DNA of 5,342 bases. It comes from Actinobacteria bacterium UBA4719 (GTDB lineage Bacteria; Actinomycetota; Actinomycetes; Actinomycetales; Dermatophilaceae). A model generated the notes under the pieces. It saw only the letters and a program-made list of their open reading frames with translations, ran no database searches and was not told the origin of the DNA. This document shows positions 4,184 to 5,342 of the stretch, piece by piece (the stretch's first letter is position 1; each line of letters begins with the position of its first letter). A program made the position numbers and the translations under genes. The DNA is taken from NCBI GenBank assembly GCA_002404345.1, contig DHJN01000064.1, forward strand, positions 1 through 5,342. The letters are read 5' to 3'.

Positions 4184-5342
4184 ATGGCAGCCGGTCGCAC
4201 GGCCCCGATCCTGAGCGGCTTGCGGATAATCGAGCTGTCCGCCTTCGTCGCGGCGCCGCTCGGTGGCGCCACCCTGGCGGCACTCGGCGCAGACGTCATC
4301 CGCGTCGACCCGCTCGGTGGCGGAGTGGACATCGGCAGGTGGCCACTGCATCAGGGCCGCAGCCTCTACTGGGCCGGGCTGAACCAGGGCAAGCGCTCAG
4401 TGACCATCGACACCCGCAGTGAGGCGGGCCGGCGGCAGGTGGCCGGTCTCATCGCGGCGCCAGGCGTGGGTGGAGGGATCGTGCTCACGAACCTGCCGGT
4501 CAAAGGCTGGAACTCGTATGCGGAGCTCTCGAATCTGCGGCCCGACCTGATCATGGTGGTCATCACCGGCGACCGCGACGGCGGGACCGCGGTCGACTAC
4601 ACGGTCAACGCCGCCCTTGGCTTTCCGTGGCTGACGGGACCCGAGGGTCACGAGGCCCCGGTCAACCACGTGCTTCCGGCTTGGGATGGTATGACCGGAT
4701 TTCTCGCGGCCCTCGCCATCCTGGTGGCCGAGCGTCATCGCCGGTTGACCGGAGAAGGGCAGCTCGTCGAGCTGAGCTTGGCGGATGTGGGCCTTGCGAT
4801 GGCCGGTCACCTGGGCCTGATCGGCGAAGCCGTGCTCGACCCTGAGCCGCGCGGGCGGTTTGGCAACGATGTCTACGGCACGCTCGGGAGAGACTTCGGC
4901 ACGTGCGACGGTCGCCGAGTGATGGTGCTGGCGCTCACTGCCCGGCAATGGCTCAGCCTCGGCGAAGCCACTGGGCTGAGTGGCGATTTCACCGAGCTGG
5001 AGTCGCGCGTCGGCGCCGACTTTCTGCAGGAGGGCGATCGCTGGCGCCATCGCGAGGCGGTCTGTGCCCTGTTGGAGCCATGGATCGCGCAGCGCGGGCT
5101 CGCCGAGGTACGCCGTATCTTCGGCCGGCACAACGTCCTCTGCGGCCCCTACCAAACCGTGAAGCAGCTGGTCGCCGAAGACCCGCGGGCGTCAACCGCC
5201 AACCCGATGTTCTCGGAACTCGATCACCCAGGCCTGGGACGATTCCTGACCGCCGGATCGCCGCTCCGCTTTGGTGCGGCGGCGCCGGTGCCCCCGCGTC
5301 GCGGCGCCCGCGCTGGGTCAGCACACCGCAGCGGGGTTGCGG
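4184..5342 (+). CDS. mct: Family III (CaiB/BaiF) CoA-transferase, mesaconyl-CoA C1-C4 CoA transferase-like (2-methylfumaryl-CoA isomerase); 3' end cut, apparent frameshift
   Basis: At least 386 codons, running off the window end. The start is ATG 4184, 7 nt after the lyase stop, with GTG 4181 directly before it in frame. The N-terminus GLRIIELSAFVAAPLGG (12-28) and LAALGADVIRVDPLGG are family III features. GLNQGKRS (65-72), DYTVNAALGFP (138-148), NHVLPAWDGMTG (161-172), ERHRRLTGEGQLVE and GRDFGTCDGRRVMV closely match my recollection of Chloroflexus Mct and its homologues. Asp168 in PAWDG corresponds to the catalytic Asp of formyl-CoA transferase (Asp169), which forms the acyl-aspartyl anhydride. 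Mct moves CoA within one molecule, converting mesaconyl-C1-CoA to mesaconyl-C4-CoA. This fits a neighbouring hydratase and citramalyl-CoA lyase. After GSPLRFGAAAPVPPR the frame no longer matches the family, while the conserved end motif APALGQHT appears in the +1 frame from 5304. A one-base insertion near 5303 is the simplest reading (genuine mutation or sequence error). Succinyl-CoA:C5-dicarboxylate transferase is the alternative function. Confidence 0.9.
   Translation, partial: MAAGRTAPILSGLRIIELSAFVAAPLGGATLAALGADVIRVDPLGGGVDIGRWPLHQGRSLYWAGLNQGKRSVTIDTRSEAGRRQVAGLIAAPGVGGGIVLTNLPVKGWNSYAELSNLRPDLIMVVITGDRDGGTAVDYTVNAALGFPWLTGPEGHEAPVNHVLPAWDGMTGFLAALAILVAERHRRLTGEGQLVELSLADVGLAMAGHLGLIGEAVLDPEPRGRFGNDVYGTLGRDFGTCDGRRVMVLALTARQWLSLGEATGLSGDFTELESRVGADFLQEGDRWRHREAVCALLEPWIAQRGLAEVRRIFGRHNVLCGPYQTVKQLVAEDPRASTANPMFSELDHPGLGRFLTAGSPLRFGAAAPVPPRRGARAGSAHRSGVA

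Noticed and set aside
4397..5155. A 252-codon minus-strand open frame opposite the CoA-transferase
   Set aside because: The + strand encodes a clear family III CoA-transferase with its catalytic Asp and many conserved motifs; the minus frame has no recognisable features.

Overview
The window is a gene-dense stretch of GC-rich bacterial DNA. Every supportable gene lies on the + strand, and spacing is very tight: two overlaps, then gaps of 39, 8, 7-16 and 7 nt. Strong G/C preference at third codon positions, frequent GTG starts and long antisense 'shadow' ORFs all fit a high-GC genome. The gene set (LivMGF-type transporter, MaoC-like hydratase, acyl-CoA dehydrogenase, CitE-like lyase, family III CoA-transferase) is the sort found in soil Actinobacteria, Chloroflexota, Rokubacteria/Dormibacterota-like lineages and beta/alphaproteobacteria. 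The sequence alone does not let me choose a phylum. There is no rRNA, tRNA, CRISPR array, insertion sequence or recognisable terminator.

Layout. Positions 1-201 hold the 3' end of a LivM-type permease gene. It overlaps livG by 4 nt (GTGA), and livG overlaps livF by about 23 nt. These are the membrane and ATPase parts of a HAAT-family (branched-chain amino acid type) ABC importer. After a 39-nt gap without a visible terminator come four acyl-CoA genes: a short MaoC-like hotdog hydratase (1705-2202), an acyl-CoA dehydrogenase (2211-3368), a CitE-like beta-hydroxyacyl-CoA lyase (about 3385-4176), and a family III CoA-transferase (4184 to the window end). The last closely resembles mesaconyl-CoA C1-C4 CoA transferase (2-methylfumaryl-CoA isomerase, Mct) of the 3-hydroxypropionate bicycle.

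How they could work together (inference). The four enzymes make an unbroken C5-dicarboxyl-CoA route. The dehydrogenase would give mesaconyl-C1-CoA from methylsuccinyl-CoA, Mct would move CoA to C4, the hydratase would form citramalyl-CoA, and the CitE-like lyase would cleave it to acetyl-CoA and pyruvate. The adjacent importer might bring in a matching substrate, such as a C5 dicarboxylate or a branched amino acid. An itaconate/leucine arrangement like the Mycobacterium tuberculosis fadE19-Rv2499c-Rv2498c neighbourhood is the main alternative.

Points of note: an apparent single-base frameshift near 5303 at the C-terminal end of the Mct gene, a hydratase with Asn where classical (R)-hydratases have the catalytic Asp, and a transporter ATPase pair whose motif deviations segregate into one intact and one degenerate ATP site.
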